Shown here in pieces: positions 47,500 to 58,753 of a DNA stretch of 64,000 nucleotides. The stretch's first letter is position 1. Every line of letters starts with the position of its first letter. Under the pieces are notes generated by a model, which searched no databases, was not told where the DNA came from, and saw only the letters and a program-made list of their open reading frames with translations. The stretch spans positions 635,220 through 699,219 of the forward strand of contig JAKMXF010000077.1 of assembly GCA_024704765.1 (NCBI GenBank), written 5' to 3'. The position numbers and the translations under genes were made by a program. The DNA is from Oopsacas minuta (lineage: Eukaryota; Porifera; Hexactinellida; Lyssacinosida; Leucopsacidae).

Positions 47500-48240
47500 G
47501 GTTGTGTGTAGCTGGTAGTGTTGCGAAAAATACTAGTTTCATTGTCTTAATCTAAAGCCCATCAGTCCTCTTATGCACATTTGAATTATCCACGAACCTT
47601 TGGATCTTCCTACTTGCAAAATTTGTCTTGCAAATTCATTATACAGTATACACAATATGTGCCAGATCATCCATGTTTCCATGTGTGCCTTGCACACGAC
47701 AGGTAACTTGGACAAGTTGGCACCTAACAGCGCCCTTGGTTTTTCACTGTAACCCTGAAACAAAACCTTGTTTGACCGAGGTTGTAAACATCTCCTGGTC
47801 TGTTTGTGGCGATGAACCCATACAAATGCTATTCCAAATCTGGATGACCACTTAGTTTACGCCAGCTGCTTATGGTAGCGAGTTTATTCTTTCCCGATCC
47901 AAGCCTCTGGAGCCAGAGATCTTAGCTAGCAGGCGAAGTATAGGAACAGTCACATGCATTCCTATATCTTGCAGAAATTCCAAGAATCAATAACAGGAGC
48001 TTCGATATTTTCAAACTTAGGTACGATTACAGGATGTTTTCGTTTTGTAATGTTGTCAAGGATATTACGGGTATCAAATAGATCCAACTGAATAGCAACG
48101 CGAATAGATTTAATGCAGTTGATTGTACTCTTGCCCACATTAAAAAGCTAGGCTACCATATCTTCGCTTTTCCCATTATCTTCTTCGCAAGTGACTTTGG
48201 CAACTGCTCAATGTCTAGAGTTGCATTCAATTTTGAATTC
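47500..48240 (-). pseudogene. Tigger/pogo (CENP-B-like DDE) transposase remnant
   Basis: The minus strand shows FNVGKSTINCIKSIRVAI near 48110-48160, the CENP-B-type helix-turn-helix. A middle region follows with TKWSSRFGIAF near 47850. Then come FQGYSEKPRALLG and LSKLPVVCKAHMETWMIW, the segment between catalytic residues in Tigger/Jerky proteins. FVDNSNVHKRTDGL near 47580 is the DDE_1 'DN..AH' motif with the second Asp. MKLVFF follows, the start of the FLPPNTTS block. Stops and frameshifts throughout. No terminal repeats with TA were fixed. Confidence 0.75.
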
Positions 48241-49810
48241 AAGGTCAATTAGTAAATCAATCATTATATCAAGTTATAGATGAAAATTAGGTGAAAACCA
48301 ATGTCACTATTCAGTATTAGGAATGACTTTTTGAACTTTTACTGCATTTTCAATTGGAGAAATTGAATCTAACGAAACTATGAAGCGTTAGATTTAATCA
48401 CAAGAGGATTTCAATTCTAACTATTGCAATGGTACACTTAGAATTGAAATTACATTAATAAAGAGAAAATTCTAGAAAAGTGAGTACTCTTCAAAGTACT
48501 AACTTTGCAAGAAGTTTCTCTTGTGTTGGAAACTAGTACCTAACGATTTCCAGGATTATATTGTCTAAGTGGGTGGTAAAATTTAGAACTCTATGTGAGA
48601 TAAAGTATGAAATATTTCAATTTTAGTGCGCCAAACCAGAAAATGCATGGAGAGTTCATACTATTCGCGTCTATTGTAAGGACTAAATACTATACCACAT
48701 GTCAATGGTAAGTTAGTGACAAATTGCTTTGGGCTTCCGCACAGAGATTTTGGATTGCAGAATAGGACAGAGAAAAAGAACACCATCATCATAGGCAATA
48801 GCTAAGGAGAATTGTGTTGGTTAAAGTTTACAAAACCGGTTGTAACAAGGGAAATTGGTTCATTATATTGAGGCATCCGTTAACTTAAACATCCGCTATC
48901 TCGAACGGAATGGACTGGAAAATAAATTATACTATTGACATAGCAGGAAGAAACTGAATATTGTCAAATAGTGCTTTCACATGAGGTCAAGGTAACATAT
49001 ATGGCCAAAATATCAAATTGTGAAAAGCTTAACAACAATTGATGGAAACATTTCACTAAAAACGGCGGTAATATAGAGCCATATAATTGAATAAGACATC
49101 AAATTAGTATCAACTCATTGGAAAATTGTGCTAGATAGTGATGATTGGATAGTTATTCTTGGTTAGTGCAGAATAACAATTCAATTTGATTCTATGTGAC
49201 TAGTGTTAATAGCGGCAAAGCAATGTGAGGATGATGTGTTACCAATTCTAAAGGCAGACTTTGCACAGCAATTTTGTGAAAAAGTTCAAATTTCTAAAAG
49301 GATTAGGAAGATTAATGATATTAAAGGGTTGCATGTCAACGGAAAGCATTGTTGGAAAGGTGAAGAATCAGCTTACAAATATGTAACCATAGTGTAATAA
49401 TAGACTGAGAATTAGAAACTAACTTGATAAAGGAGAACATTTCTAACCAAGAAGATTCCTTGTTCCCATCCAAAATGTACTGAGGTGGATGTAATTGAAT
49501 AAACAACGATATTAATTGAAGAAATATCTAAATATAAATAAATAGACTAAAGGATTATGACAGTGAAATTAGAACAAAGATTTAGGACGGATGAAAATAA
49601 GCCGCAGAGGTCCACAACCAGTGCGAAACAGCATACTTTGGTGGCTAGAGCATTTTCAGGTGTCCCACGAAAATACAAATTGCTATAGCAAAGTTATGAT
49701 AAGGCATAAGAACTTAGCAAGTGTGAAATAGACTAATAATAATAATAATAAAAATTAGTGCAGGGTAAAATGTAGAATAACAAACAGTACAGCCTGGGGA
49801 GGTTTGGGCA
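48241..49810. other. No recognisable gene; Tigger-like repeat motifs
   Basis: At 48850-48910 a CATCCGTTAAC / CATCCGCTATCTCGAACGG stretch resembles pogo/Tigger subterminal sequence and may belong to the remnant at 47500. A short (AAT)n tract is at 49735-49752. A 64-codon frame at 49203 has no recognisable domain. Confidence 0.35.
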
Positions 49811-50165
49811 CAGTGCTACCAAGTGAATTCATAAAAATTACGGAGATGGCCGAAAGATATACGTAGAAACCAAATTTTTACGAGCATATTAAAATCCTTC
49901 AATGATCCTAAACAGGTCCAAATTTGCCTTTACAAATGCTAGTAACTAACAACCTTATACTAATAATCATAAATACATGTAGATATATGGTCTCTTTCGC
50001 GTTAGTAAACAATAAAGTATAATCAGCATGTAACAAACTATCAAAGTACTAGTATATATGGTCGTACATGCAATTCGCTAGAAATACGTACAAATAAGTC
50101 TTCATACTTAGATAGCAGTCAAATATACGTAGTCTACGTAAATTTACGGAGACTTGGCAGCACTG
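49811..50165. mobile_element. Short inverted-repeat element (probable hAT MITE)
   Basis: The left end is CAGTGCTACCAAGT and the right end in reverse complement is CAGTGCTGCCAAGT, about 14 bp with one mismatch. ATTTACG/ACGTA motifs lie inside each end. The length is 355 bp and nothing is coded. The CAGTG start suggests hAT. An 8-bp duplication could not be confirmed, although TTGGGCA occurs near both ends. Confidence 0.6.
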
Positions 50166-50639
50166 CTTGGTTGGGCACATCAAACTATTCAACAGAAAAC
50201 TATAAAGTAAAGTTGAAAAGTTGTACAAAAAGTAAAGCTGAATAGCTGTAAACAAAAGTAATGATCAAAACCCAAAAATCAAAAAAATAGTACAGATTGA
50301 AAAGCTGAAGGACAACTCGAGATGAAAACACAGTAGATTTGGGTGTAAGGTATACAAAATAATGACTTCTTTCACATGAACAAAGTTGTAGATTGCACTA
50401 ATTTCCCCAAAATTTGTCAAGCCTAACCTTGAAAGTGGATAGATAGGGGGTAGATATACATTTTTCGGGTTGCTGATCCCAATTCTTTCGGACTGACGTC
50501 TTAACAGGAAACTTTTGTGGTGGAACTAGGTGAAGGGAGTGACCCCCTACACCTATGAACTGCTCGCAAAGAAGAGGAATAACAAAATTAATAGACAAGT
50601 GACTATTTAATGTTTTCCATGTTTAAATTTATCAGCTCT
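50166..50639. other. No recognisable gene
   Basis: Nothing assigned. Confidence 0.4.
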
Positions 50640-52760
50640 TTACCTTCTATTTTCTAAACAAATCAACCATAACTCACGAATCCCCTCACTATAGGCAAAA
50701 TGTGATAAACAATTAACGTATTTGGTAGCCCTTCTTTGAACTGTTTCAAGCTTGCCGATGTCATTTTGCAAAATAGGTGACCATACACTAGAGGCATATT
50801 AAAGTTTCGGAAGTATGAAGAGTTTGTACATAATTTTGAAATTAACTGGAGTAATCAATGAATGTTCTTTTGAATAGTCCAATCAATCTGGTGGTTGAAG
50901 ATGTTATATTAGAGATATGTTCGGAAATTTTAGTCTATCATCTACCCATACCCCTAACTCCTTTAATACTCTCTCTTCTTCAAAAACATTAAAATTAATA
51001 GAATAACTCCTTTTACCATTATATTTCCCTAGATGTAAAATGCGACATTAGTTGTTGTTCATGGCTATATAGTTTATCTGAGACCATGACACCATGTCCG
51101 AAAAGACTAGACACTATAGATTTATACCCACTTTCAGATTTAGATCCACCATAAAATTTCTTGTCAGAGAATGGGATATAATACTGACCCTTGTGGAATA
51201 CCACTCTGGACGAAACACTAGTCTGAAAAAGATGACACTAATTTAACTCGCTGTTTACTATTTGAAAGGTAAGGATCGAACCAATATTATAGCTTCCCTC
51301 TAATTCCTATTGATTACAATTAGTCTAATAACAAATTGTGTTGGACTTTATCGAACACCTTCTCGAAGTCAATATAGATAACATCAATGGACAAACCCCT
51401 ATCAACAGACAGGGTCCAAGAATCTAGCACCTCTAGCAAACTTGACACAGATGATCGGTTGGGAAGAAAACCACATTGAATATCATTGATTATATTATTT
51501 GTAAATAAATGATGTAACAGAAAGGCTTAATCATACTTTCTAAGAACTTAACCACAATCGAGGTTAAGGAAACTGGTCTATAATTACTAGCAATCGATCT
51601 GGGGCCATTTTTGAAAATGGGGAATATATCAACCAGTTCCAACTACAGGGTAGGATCCCATGAACGAGACTCTGAGTAAAAAGAGTAAAGAAAGGTTTGA
51701 AAAAATTTAGAATAGTTTCTTAATAGTTTGGGTGAATACTACCTGGACCTGGAGATTTGGTTACGTTCAAAAGCTCAATTTGTTACAAAACCATTTCTTC
51801 TGTGATTAGTATATGGTCCAGTGTTAATAACAGCCGATTCAATATAAATTCCTCTATCCGCTGGTTGACTAAACACAAATAAAAGTAATCAAAAGTGAAC
51901 CTGCCAATTCCGCTTCTGACAGGATTACCCACTGTCACTTATTAGAGATAAATCTTTTTTACATTCAATCCTTGGTGCTTGGAATAGTAGAAAAACGCTT
52001 TAATAGATAGACTTGGGTGATGTAGACTATGTGCCAACTTATCTTTATACTCTTTCCTCAGCTCGATTGCTAATTTAGCTACATTCCTCAAAGCTTGTTT
52101 ATAATATTTCCAAGTGGAATAGGAAAGGTTGTTTCTATATACTAACCACAAGCACCCTTTATCCTTGACTTCTGATTTAAAGTTTGGATTGCCCAAATAA
52201 GCAAAACCTCTTCTAACGATTACTTCCTTTCTAGGCACACATAAAAGGACGCTTTGATACATCTGACCAAATTTCTCCGCAGGCAATCAACTGAGTAATT
52301 AAGATTGAAAATATCTTTCCAAACCCTCCATAACTTTAGTAACATCATCCTTCATTGTTTTATCATACATATATACAATTTTGGAATGCTTTGATACATA
52401 GGGGTCATACTTTAATATTAAAAATTAGAACATTGATATCACTACCACATAGAGGGGGATAAATATAAGATTAAGAAGACGTGAATCCTCATTTGAAAAT
52501 ATAAGATCAACTAGAATAGCTGCACTTTCGCTATGCTTCGTAGTATCTTGTATATGTTAATACAAAAAGTTCACTTACCAAATTCCTCAGTAGTGTGTCT
52601 TCTATTAACCTCCACTTCTTTCAGGATCGTTCTCAATTTGTCACTGGTATCCTCATTTCCGGTGATTCAATGTAAGATTAAAGAGTTGAACAATTATTGG
52701 TCATTATATGTAACTTTCCTTGGCCTTGCTAGTAAATTTGATAATATTGCCAGATAAACT
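50640..52760 (-). pseudogene. Non-LTR retrotransposon (CR1-like) pol remnant
   Basis: The order on the minus strand is that of a LINE ORF2. An endonuclease end (VDLIFSNEDSRLLNL) lies near 52480-52520. A linker frame at 51942-52286 contains WKYYKQALRNVAKLAIELRK. The reverse-transcriptase motifs GFLPNRSSVSSLLEVLDSW, IDVIYIDFEKVFDKVQHN and SGIPQGSVL lie near 51170-51480. The expected F/YADD box near 51100 is decayed to FGHG. The C-terminus YASSVWSPILQNDIGKLETVQRR lies near 50740-50800. The whole is frameshifted, 5'-truncated and inactive. The motif wording is closest to CR1/Rex-type elements. Confidence 0.85.
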
Positions 52761-53339
52761 CATTATATTGGGATGAATACTCCCAATTTCTTCCTTCCGA
52801 GAATTATTCTAAGATGTTTCCCTGTCTCTAGCAAATAGAATTGTGATTTTTAGCTATGAGTAACTGAAACAGTTCACAGAATCCTCACAAGCCCCTTCCA
52901 GTGAGTTAAGCCACTTTATTAACTTGTGGACAGTATAATCTCTTGAAATGGAGTAGTTAATAGAGAGAGAAGTATTTAACCAAGAATTTCCCTTCTTTGA
53001 AACCGACATCGTATAATAAATCAATAAAAGAGAAATAAACAATATAATCTGTAGGGTATTTATGAAGAATTCATAATGAAATTTTTAAAATTTTCGGATG
53101 AAAACGACATTATCTGTACACACAATTCGAAATATCATAAACTGTTTATCTTTGAGACCATGTAGAACGCAAATAATTGTCAAAGATCAAAATGTAAGAT
53201 AAGAAATGATCTAAAGTGGTTAGTGTACAAAATACACCAAGGTAGTCATGATAAAGTTGCAACATTTCGGAGTTACACATAAGACCGAGAAAATTTACTC
53301 TTGGAAAATAACTAAAAGTCACAAGGAATTATGTCAGGA
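52761..53339. other. No recognisable gene
   Basis: It may include decayed LINE endonuclease sequence at its left edge. Otherwise nothing assigned. Confidence 0.35.
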
Positions 53340-54080
53340 AATAGGGAGGATGATCAAGTGTTTGTAAACTCATTTTTTCGATGTATGCGAATTATAATTT
53401 AATGCTACTTGCATTATCACGAAGAATTTGGATTCCCCGAGAACCAGTTCTAGGTCGCCATTTTGTGTAGTGTTTGGTCACCTCTGCAATCAGCTGAGTG
53501 CAGTAGAAATTTCCCGTAAATACACTCATTTGGGAGGTAAACCTAAGAAACTGGGAAGAAGGAGAAAGGCAATTATGCACATTATATAGGTACGGAAGTC
53601 CGAAGCGCTATGTTAGGCATTGGTTCATGCAGAAGCAAACAACACTTTGATATTCTATTGATTTGGGGTTGGAAAGTATCTCCAAGTCATGCATGGTTGG
53701 AATCTAATACAGCTTCAGGACATCGCATTGTCCAAACTGTCAAAGGGCCTGTTACAACATTCAACACTGTCTAAAATCTGGGACAGTGAAAACGTATAAT
53801 GGACCAACTGACAGCAACCTTTCCAAATCTGAGATCTTCCTTCAAAATGCGTTAAGTATTTCCTGTTGAGACCTCTGTATATCTACATTCGAATTATAAC
53901 AAGTAGCCAATTTTAGGTCGCCAGTCCGAAGCTCATATTCTATGTTGTCTCATCCTCCCCAAATACCTGAGCCCATCTACTAATTGTGGAATAAGAGCTG
54001 TGTCTCCACAAACTTGAACATGATCTTTGTGAATGTTCGTGCTGGAGATTCAAACGATACGAAGCTTGATGCAAGTTATT
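53340..54080 (-). pseudogene. mariner-like transposase remnant
   Basis: The minus strand gives TISRWAQVFGEDETT near 53970 and LEILSNPKSIEYQSVV near 53660. YCTQLIAEVTKHYTKWRP near 53480 is followed by ILRDNASS, the second catalytic Asp motif (normally LHDNA..H). Frames change several times, and neither the third motif nor terminal repeats were recognised. Assignment to the mariner group rests mainly on the DNA motif and its spacing from the YCTQL block. Confidence 0.5.
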
Positions 54081-54914
54081 TGCTCTTGTTCAATGATTGA
54101 TAATATTGAAACTATGAATGTTTAAGTAGCAAAACAGAATAGTAAACGATATGATAATATCAAAAACTATTTATGCTGATTAATATCAGGTTAGCAAGAA
54201 ATACTGTTTAATGATATTAGATTTGAACAAATGGGTGAATATTATTCATATTACTTGTAAAATATTCACAATGATCAGTGAGAAACAAATTACCAATATA
54301 ATAAATCTTAATTTGATCTCTGAAATTATAGTTATGGAAATTACAACGTTAGTACAGAACCAGGGAAACTTTAAAGGAAACTTCTAAGATTATAATAACT
54401 TACTTGATAGCAATTAAAGGATGGCACATTAAATCTATCAATATAAATTAGTAGTAGAGAAGAGAACGGTGTTAAAGAATATTTAACTAAATATCCTAAA
54501 TAAACGGATAGTCCTAGATGAATTCAAAGTGAATCTTCGTGTAACACATAAACGGACATAAATTGAAGCAAAGTTCTCATCGGGAATTGACCAATATTAA
54601 GTCAAGAAGTCAAATCTTTAATGGACTTGTTCCTAAATGATCGCCACTTATTTGTTGTTGATGCTTAAACAAAATATTGTCAGTGAAACTTCCATCCATC
54701 AAAAACCTTGAAGCCTTGATCTGTCAAAAATCAGTGGTAGTCAATATTACTCCAAAGTTGTGGGTTCATCCGAAAATTCTTACTTATAAGTTGAATGACA
54801 GTTACTATTGATCAGTTTGCAATCTTTTCGCCTCTTAAAGCCATTAAATCTATCGAAACACAACTGGCGAATAGAAAGGAATGTAGGATATTGGCAATGC
54901 ATGATAAACTCAGT
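54081..54914. other. No recognisable gene
   Basis: A 68-codon plus-strand frame at 54795-55001 is free of stops but matches no known domain. Confidence 0.35.
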
Positions 54915-54945
54915 GAGATAGGGCATTTACAATCTGCCCTATCTC
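54915..54945. repeat. Perfect 11-bp hairpin
   Basis: The stem GAGATAGGGCA pairs exactly with TGCCCTATCTC across a 9-nt loop. It has no T-run typical of a terminator, and its function is unknown. Confidence 0.7.
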
Positions 54946-55431
54946 AATGGGGAAATTCTCATTTAGGGATACTTTCTCAAAATCTTAAAAATCTTGACTA
55001 AACCCATTCCAATATTTTATAATTCTTTCAGACAGATAACAATCACGTAGCCAAAAGGCTTTAAATAACTAGGTGTTGACCTCTGGAAATGTATAAAATC
55101 GAAGTCATTTATATAGAAATGGAAAGAGTTGATAAAAATTTGATAATGAAGAGTACACATCAATTAAAATGTAAAATGGGGCAGCGATTACCAAACGCTA
55201 ATGAAATATAAAACTTCAGTTGAATTCATAACTGATTGATGTGACCTGAAAAATTAGAGATGAAAGGAATGCGCAGCATTTCTAACAAGGTTGAGAAACA
55301 CTGAAATTGGGTTAATATTTATGGATCAACAATGATTATCTATGTGATCGAAAAACCTTTGTATGAGATGGATATATTTCAGAAATGAGGTTATGTTACT
55401 AGCGAAAAAGAATTTATTTGCATATCTAAAT
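54946..55431. other. No recognisable gene
   Basis: Nothing assigned. Confidence 0.4.
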
Positions 55432-56079
55432 CAGTGGTCGGCAAACTTTAATGGTAGAGGGCCGCATTCACTATAGGAAAAATTCACAGGGCTGCAATTC
55501 TCAAAATGTATCCTATCCTTGGTAAGCAATTTAAACGAAAAATAGGATAAGCTGAATCCAATTTTGAACTATACAAAATTACGAATCTGAATATTGGATG
55601 AGATTAGTTTTCAACATTTTACAGGGGTAAGAGAGTACATCGAATACGAAGCTCAAGGATCTCATTAATAAACTTATTGTTGATATGATGAATAAAAAGT
55701 AAAAGTAATTGAAATTTTAATAATCGAGGAGACTTGCGGTCAACGATTATAGATTGGTCTTGAATTGCTTCACACATTTAATAGTTTTAGGTGCAAATTT
55801 AATGAATCGATTTTGTTATACTATAGGTAATTCAAGGCACAAAGTGCCGAGCCCGTGCGAGGATAAAGAGTTCATGTTCGTAGGCCCACGTAGCGGAAGC
55901 AACTCAAACATGCTTAATTATAATATAGATTATATCACAGAATAGACAAAATTGTCTAAACAAGGATATTTTTGTGGGAAACAAAGTTAATAATTAGTTA
56001 TTACAGCGAGGATAGAAAGTTTATTTGAGCAGATTGTGAAGCTTGTCCGTTTAAGGGGAGCGCACTTTTCCGACCCCTG
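55432..56079. mobile_element. hAT non-autonomous element, 648 bp
   Basis: The left end is CAGTGGTCGGCAAACTTT and the right end in reverse complement is CAGGGGTCGGAAAAGTG. Flanks ATCTAAAT (55424-55431) and ATCTGGAT (56080-56087) match at 6 of 8 bases. The CAG.GGTCGGCAAAC...GGGCCGCA start is a common hAT terminus in animals. A 63-codon frame inside has no transposase motif, so this is a deletion derivative. Confidence 0.75.
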
Positions 56080-56239
56080 ATCTGGATATTCAATCCCAAC
56101 ATATCTCAATAAAGCACTGCAACGTAGAAACAAATATTGGGAATTTAGAGTTGTGCCTGAATTTAGAAGTTATAAACATATTCAAATCATTTATTAGCTA
56201 ATATGTAATATTATTGGATTTTAGTGATCTATACAAGAA

Positions 56240-56730
56240 AACATAATCTGTATATATGTATATGTACGATATAAATATATTTGTATGCCCAGAATTGATC
56301 GAAAAAACTGAAGACACAGGCTGACATTTGACATATATAGATATTTGGGACTGGAACGGACAAGTTCATGTCCTGGACGTAATTAAGACATATTTGTCAC
56401 CTATTTGGATTTTCGAAAAACCCACTGTTTTAACCACTGCTCAGTCAATATACATGATAGAAGATTGAAAATAGAATCACAGGTACCCTCGATGTGACAA
56501 ATGCCCTGACGTCATGATTCTACAAAAAGCTAACTTATCATGGAGTTATTACGTTATCATAACTGTATGAAAATATCAAAATTTTCCAGATTACGAAAAT
56601 TTCCAAATTTCTTAATAAGCCGAGGCACTAAGTGCCGAGATTACTAACCAAAGCGAGATAGCATCTTCAGCGTTACCACAGAAGGCCATCCAATCAAATT
56701 TGGATGGACAATGGATAATGTATTTCGAAA
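56240..56730. repeat. Dispersed repeat, copy 3 of 3
   Basis: Starts after a TATA/TGTATATG-rich stretch. It shares GGACAAGTTC and AACCACTG with copy 1 (3340-3560), and GTGACAAATGCCCTGACGTC and CCACAGAAGGCCAT with copy 2 (23066-23400). It bridges the other two copies and shows they are parts of one family. GGCACTAAGTGCC near 56634 forms a small palindrome. Confidence 0.7.
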
Positions 56731-56796
56731 TATTCTCATGATAGAATATTCGTGCCAAATGGATTTCATGTATAACGGAATTCTTCATTAACTAAG

Positions 56797-58118
56797 ATGT
56801 TGCATTTACAGAAACTGATTTCAATAACTGGGCACCTTGTGAACATTTTGAAAGGAATGAAAAGACTGATCCTTACAAAATATCGATGGTGGCATGGGAA
56901 AACAGGAAGAAATCCAAGAAAATCTGGTGGAATTACCAACTTCCTAATCAGAAATCATTCGAAACTTGTAGAGAAAAATGGACATTATGTAGAATGTATT
57001 GCTAGTATTGTACAACTCTTAGCACGTCAAGGTCTTGCATTTAGGGGACAACATGAAAATGAACAATCTTTAATCAAATAGGATGTTTTTCTAGAAATAA
57101 TTGAACTCATATAAATAATGACACAGTAGATAATAACAAGATACATGGACCAAAAATGTTGTTTACACTCATAAGGATTATCATTATGAGCTCATTGATA
57201 TTACTGCAAAAATTAATAGAAACGACATCTCACTCAAAATTATGTAGGATCTATGGGAAGATTTTCATTGCAAGTAGATGAGATGAAAGATTTACAGAAA
57301 CTGGAACAAATCCCATCGTGGTTAATTATGCTCAAGATGCTGATCCTACTGATGAATTACTAGAATTTGACATTGAAACTTATGGGGCGACAGCTGATGG
57401 GATCATCAAAGTGGTCCACGAACTTTGAGGAAAGCTTTGGTGTGTATTGGTTAAACATATGATGGTGCATCAGTCATGAAGTGCAGCATAATGGAGACTG
57501 GAGAAAGATCAAAGACAGTGCTGCGACGCGTGTTATACACATTGTTTCAATCACAACTTAAATTTGGTGTTGGTGGACTCTGCCAGACAGCTCAATTTTG
57601 CTGATGACACTATTGAAACTTTGTCCTCAATTTAGAATTTCTTCTCTTGTTCAGGTGTACATGATGAATCCCTCAAGCAGCAGAAACTGTTGAGGATATA
57701 TACACAAAAGAATTCATTCACGTTGAGGCGGACTGCCGAAACTCGCTGGGTGTCTCACTATGAATCTTGCTTATCTATATTGAAAACCTATATGCCATAT
57801 TTGAATTGCCAATGATATTAAACATGGGTTGGGTACTCAAAAATAATTTGCGAAAGTTTCATAAAGGTAAAGATATGAGAATATTCGATTTTAAGTCATT
57901 TTTAGATCATCAAGAACTACAACATTTTTCCTAGCATTGGTTTGTGCGCAAGTCTTGTAGGGCAGGTAGCGGAAGAGCATTCAGTTGTGTGAAGAGGATA
58001 AAAGCTACATGCGTACAAACATGTCACATGAAAGACTTGGGTATTTGGCTGCCATGGCAGTTGGAGCATATTTCCACTTAAGCGCCCATTTTTACCAATT
58101 ATGCTCTAGATTTATGAA
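56797..58118 (+). pseudogene. hAT transposase of ZMYM/DUF4371 type
   Basis: The first frame (56797-57081) ends with QLLARQGLAFRGQHENE, which matches the Q.LA.RG+.E block that opens DUF4371-type hAT transposases. Downstream, across stops, are FNHNLNLVLVDSARQLNFAD (C/H..NL.LVDS, near 57550), SFTLRRTAETRWVSHYES (the R-W motif, near 57720) and AFSCVKRIK near 57975. The C-terminal sequence ERLGYLAAMAV, from the dimerisation region with the hAT Glu vicinity, is near 58040. Order and motifs match this family. Lesions are numerous. No ends were located. Confidence 0.8.
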
Positions 58119-58459
58119 ATGAATAACTTTTTGAAGAAACACAAAAAATTTTGAATTGCTGTTATAGGATAAAGAATTTAAAAGTACAATAATTACAAGA
58201 ATAGAACAAATATATATGTATGTAAGAAACCTTTGAGCTAAGGTGTGAAAACTCTATTTTGGAATGAATATCAAGGATAACAAACATATGAAAACAATAT
58301 GTCTGTTTGTAAGAATATATACACGAAATGATTATATGTTCTACAAATCCATTGCAGTCCCTGTTATCGATTCATAAATTAAGTGAGAATGGATAATTGC
58401 GCATAAAATTCTCCTGGATTAATACTAATGTAAACATGTAATAAAATAAATTTATTCAC
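58119..58459. other. Presumed intron of the host gene
   Basis: Non-coding. It begins (minus-strand sense) with the donor GTGAAT at 58459-58454. Confidence 0.5.
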
Positions 58460-58753
58460 CTGAAGGTAAAGTTCTAACAGATAATGAGGGAGAAAACATG
58501 GCAATCCCAAAAGAATTGACGGCAGAAATTGAGATTTCGTATAATGTAGAAGGGCACAGAGATACTAAGTTATAAGAAAATCCTTTAATATTGTGAACAT
58601 ACGAAATATGAGAGGAATTAAATTTGTGATAAGAAACGACAAATCCAGCCAAAAATCTGTGATTAGATTGGAGATTCAAATCGCTCCATCTGAGGGAAAT
58701 ATACAAAGATCCAATGTCCTCAACATCAAAGCCATGCGGGTAGAACAAGGGTA
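58460..58753 (-). CDS. Exon: complete fibronectin III domain
   Basis: A strong acceptor (tattttctttag) ends at 58754 and a strong donor (TTCAG|GTGAAT) follows 58460. The exon is 294 nt, open throughout, phase 1 to phase 1. It encodes one FnIII domain. GSLYISLRWSDL has the strand-B/C Trp, AGFVVSYHK the strand-C Tyr, SLCPSTLYEISISAVNSFG the L.P.T.Y...V.A.N..G signature, and SPSLSVRTLPSG the strand G. Symmetric 1-1 single-domain exons are typical of adhesion receptors such as Dscam, contactin, Robo and LAR. No stops or frameshifts, in contrast to all surrounding sequence. Confidence 0.88.

Noticed and set aside
49809-49815. CACAGTG heptamer as a second RAG-type terminus
   Set aside because: The matching right end reads CAGTGCTGCC without the leading CA, and the element is better explained as a hAT-like MITE.
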